Shown here: piece after piece, positions 5,658 to 6,567 of the stretch
Numbering within the stretch: position 1 is the first letter of the stretch
Layout of the letters: every line of letters starts with the position of its first letter
NCBI GenBank assembly: GCA_964460485.1
Contig: CAYWRY010000194.1
Location: 1 to 6,567, forward strand
Source of the DNA: VGRF01 sp964460485
Lineage (GTDB): Bacteria; Myxococcota_A; UBA9160; UBA6930
Length of the DNA stretch: 6,567 bases
Direction of reading: 5' to 3'
Translations under genes and position numbers: made by a program
Notes under the pieces: model-generated
Told to the model about the DNA's origin: nothing
Databases searched by the model: none
The model's input: the letters and a program-made list of their open reading frames with translations, nothing else

Positions 5658-6567
5658 GGCAGCGCGTTCAGCTCGGCGAGCTTCACCACGCGCGTCTCCA
5701 CCGGCGGAAACTCCTTCGCCTCCACCCAGCGGAACAGCATGCCGCCGCTCGTGTGCCCGCAGGTCGAAAGCCAGTTCTTCCAGCGTGGGCCCGGGTCGCG
5801 CTGCGCCACGACGATGCGCACCGACCCATCGGGCTCGTAGCGCGCGATCACCTTGTTGGTGTGGATCTTCGCGAAGCGGTAGTCGAGCGACTCCATCCAG
5901 AAGTTGCTGAGCTGGAAGTTCCAGAACGCGCACTCGGGGATGCGCGTGGGCCGGATCCAGAGCGCCTCGTCTTCGGCGAGCTTCCAGTAGCTCTGCAGGT
6001 AGTGGATCTGCGCGTCGCCGCCGGCGCGTTGGCAACGCAGCTGGTCGTCCGACGGCAGCTGGTTCACGTGCTTCGCGTACGGGCCGGTCATCCAGTCGAC
6101 GAACAGGTTCGCGGTGCCGCGCACGAAGCCGGTCACGCGCTGCAGCGTCTCCTCGAGCGTCGCGGGCTCGAGCTGCGGCACGCCGCTCGCGCCGATGCGC
6201 TCGATGCGGAAGGTGGTCGGCGTCTCTCGGCTGCGATCGCCGAAGGTGATGCGGATCAGCAGCTGGTTCGTGTCTGGCTTCATCGGCAGCCAGTTCCCCG
6301 GCCGTGGCTCGCAGGAGAGCGCGATCTCGAAGCTGCCGTCGGGGTCGACCTTCAGCTCGCGGCCGTCGAGCTGGCCATGCGGCGTCATCGTGCCGTCCTT
6401 CTCGTAGCCGCCGCCCTTCGTGCACAGCGAGACGTAGGGCACCGTGCCGCGCTTGCCGGTGAGCCGGTACTCGTACTGCCCGGAGATCTTGCAGTTCCAG
6501 TAGACGTTGTCTGGGTTGTCGTTGCCGATCTTGATCGTCTCGTTCGAGAGCTGATGGAAGCTCGGGA
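5654..6567 (-). CDS. DUF1214-like protein, 5' end outside the window
   Basis: This open frame has no start inside the window: it is in frame to the right edge, giving 303 visible residues. A GTG at 6442 is only an internal codon, because the family-like sequence continues before it (IGNDNPDNVYWNCKISGQYE, then YRLTGKRGTVPYVSLCTKGG). A DUF1214-type signature appears twice in weak form: D-P-D-G-S-F-E-I then GNWLPM (visible residues 74-95), and near the C-terminus E-P-D-G-S-V-R-I-V-V-A with RDPG, NWLSTCGH and MLFRWVEA (244-282). The N-terminal lead resembles proteins in which 'DNPDN...Y.Y.L.G..G..PY.S' precedes the domain. The function of these proteins is not established; some occur beside lipid or steroid catabolism genes. 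Its stop overlaps the threonine dehydratase start by 4 nt (5654-5657), so the two form an operon. Whether a signal peptide exists cannot be seen. Confidence 0.82.
   Translation of the reverse strand, partial: PSFHQLSNETIKIGNDNPDNVYWNCKISGQYEYRLTGKRGTVPYVSLCTKGGGYEKDGTMTPHGQLDGRELKVDPDGSFEIALSCEPRPGNWLPMKPDTNQLLIRITFGDRSRETPTTFRIERIGASGVPQLEPATLEETLQRVTGFVRGTANLFVDWMTGPYAKHVNQLPSDDQLRCQRAGGDAQIHYLQSYWKLAEDEALWIRPTRIPECAFWNFQLSNFWMESLDYRFAKIHTNKVIARYEPDGSVRIVVAQRDPGPRWKNWLSTCGHTSGGMLFRWVEAKEFPPVETRVVKLAELNALP

Noticed and set aside
4386..5840. A 484-codon plus-strand open frame opposite the threonine dehydratase
   Set aside because: It is antisense to a gene with full catalytic motifs, and its translation is Ala/Arg/Asp/His-rich with no recognisable domain.

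Overview
The window is very GC-rich, with most third codon positions G or C. It encodes envelope proteins typical of Gram-negative bacteria: a SIMPL-domain secreted protein and a lipoprotein with a lipobox. The gene content (a soluble cytochrome P450, a DUF1214-type protein, an ACT-domain threonine dehydratase) fits an environmental, metabolically versatile proteobacterial or Myxococcota-like organism. That placement is inference; no rRNA or other taxonomic marker is present.

Layout from left to right. A SIMPL/DUF541 secreted protein (49-762, +) converges on an alpha/beta-hydrolase (830-1687, -), with a GC hairpin in the 67-nt gap. The hydrolase is divergent from a DUF3313-like lipoprotein (1772-2446, +), with 84 nt between them. 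A cytochrome P450 (2531-3790, +) follows after an 84-nt gap that carries a 20-bp imperfect palindrome resembling an operator. Fifteen nt behind the P450 is a small three-helix membrane protein (3806-4177, +). Its reading frame and codon bias begin well before its first ATG, so it probably starts at a non-standard ACG codon or its start codon is mutated or mis-sequenced. Next come a short AT-richer patch and the N-terminal stub of a DUF4143-family AAA ATPase (about 4232-4430, +). The right third is a minus-strand unit: a DUF1214-like protein that runs off the window edge (5654-6567), overlapping by 4 nt an ACT-domain threonine dehydratase (4437-5657). No gap longer than 300 nt lacks a gene.

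How the genes work together: the P450 and small membrane gene look like one transcription unit, possibly under the palindrome. The DUF1214-like gene and the threonine dehydratase look translationally coupled. The other genes show no obvious common pathway. No P450 redox partner, transcription factor, complete mobile element, CRISPR array or RNA gene was seen. I found no convincing undescribed multi-gene system. The most useful leads are the hidden start of the small membrane gene, the palindrome ahead of the P450, the coupled DUF1214/threonine dehydratase pair, and the ATPase stub.
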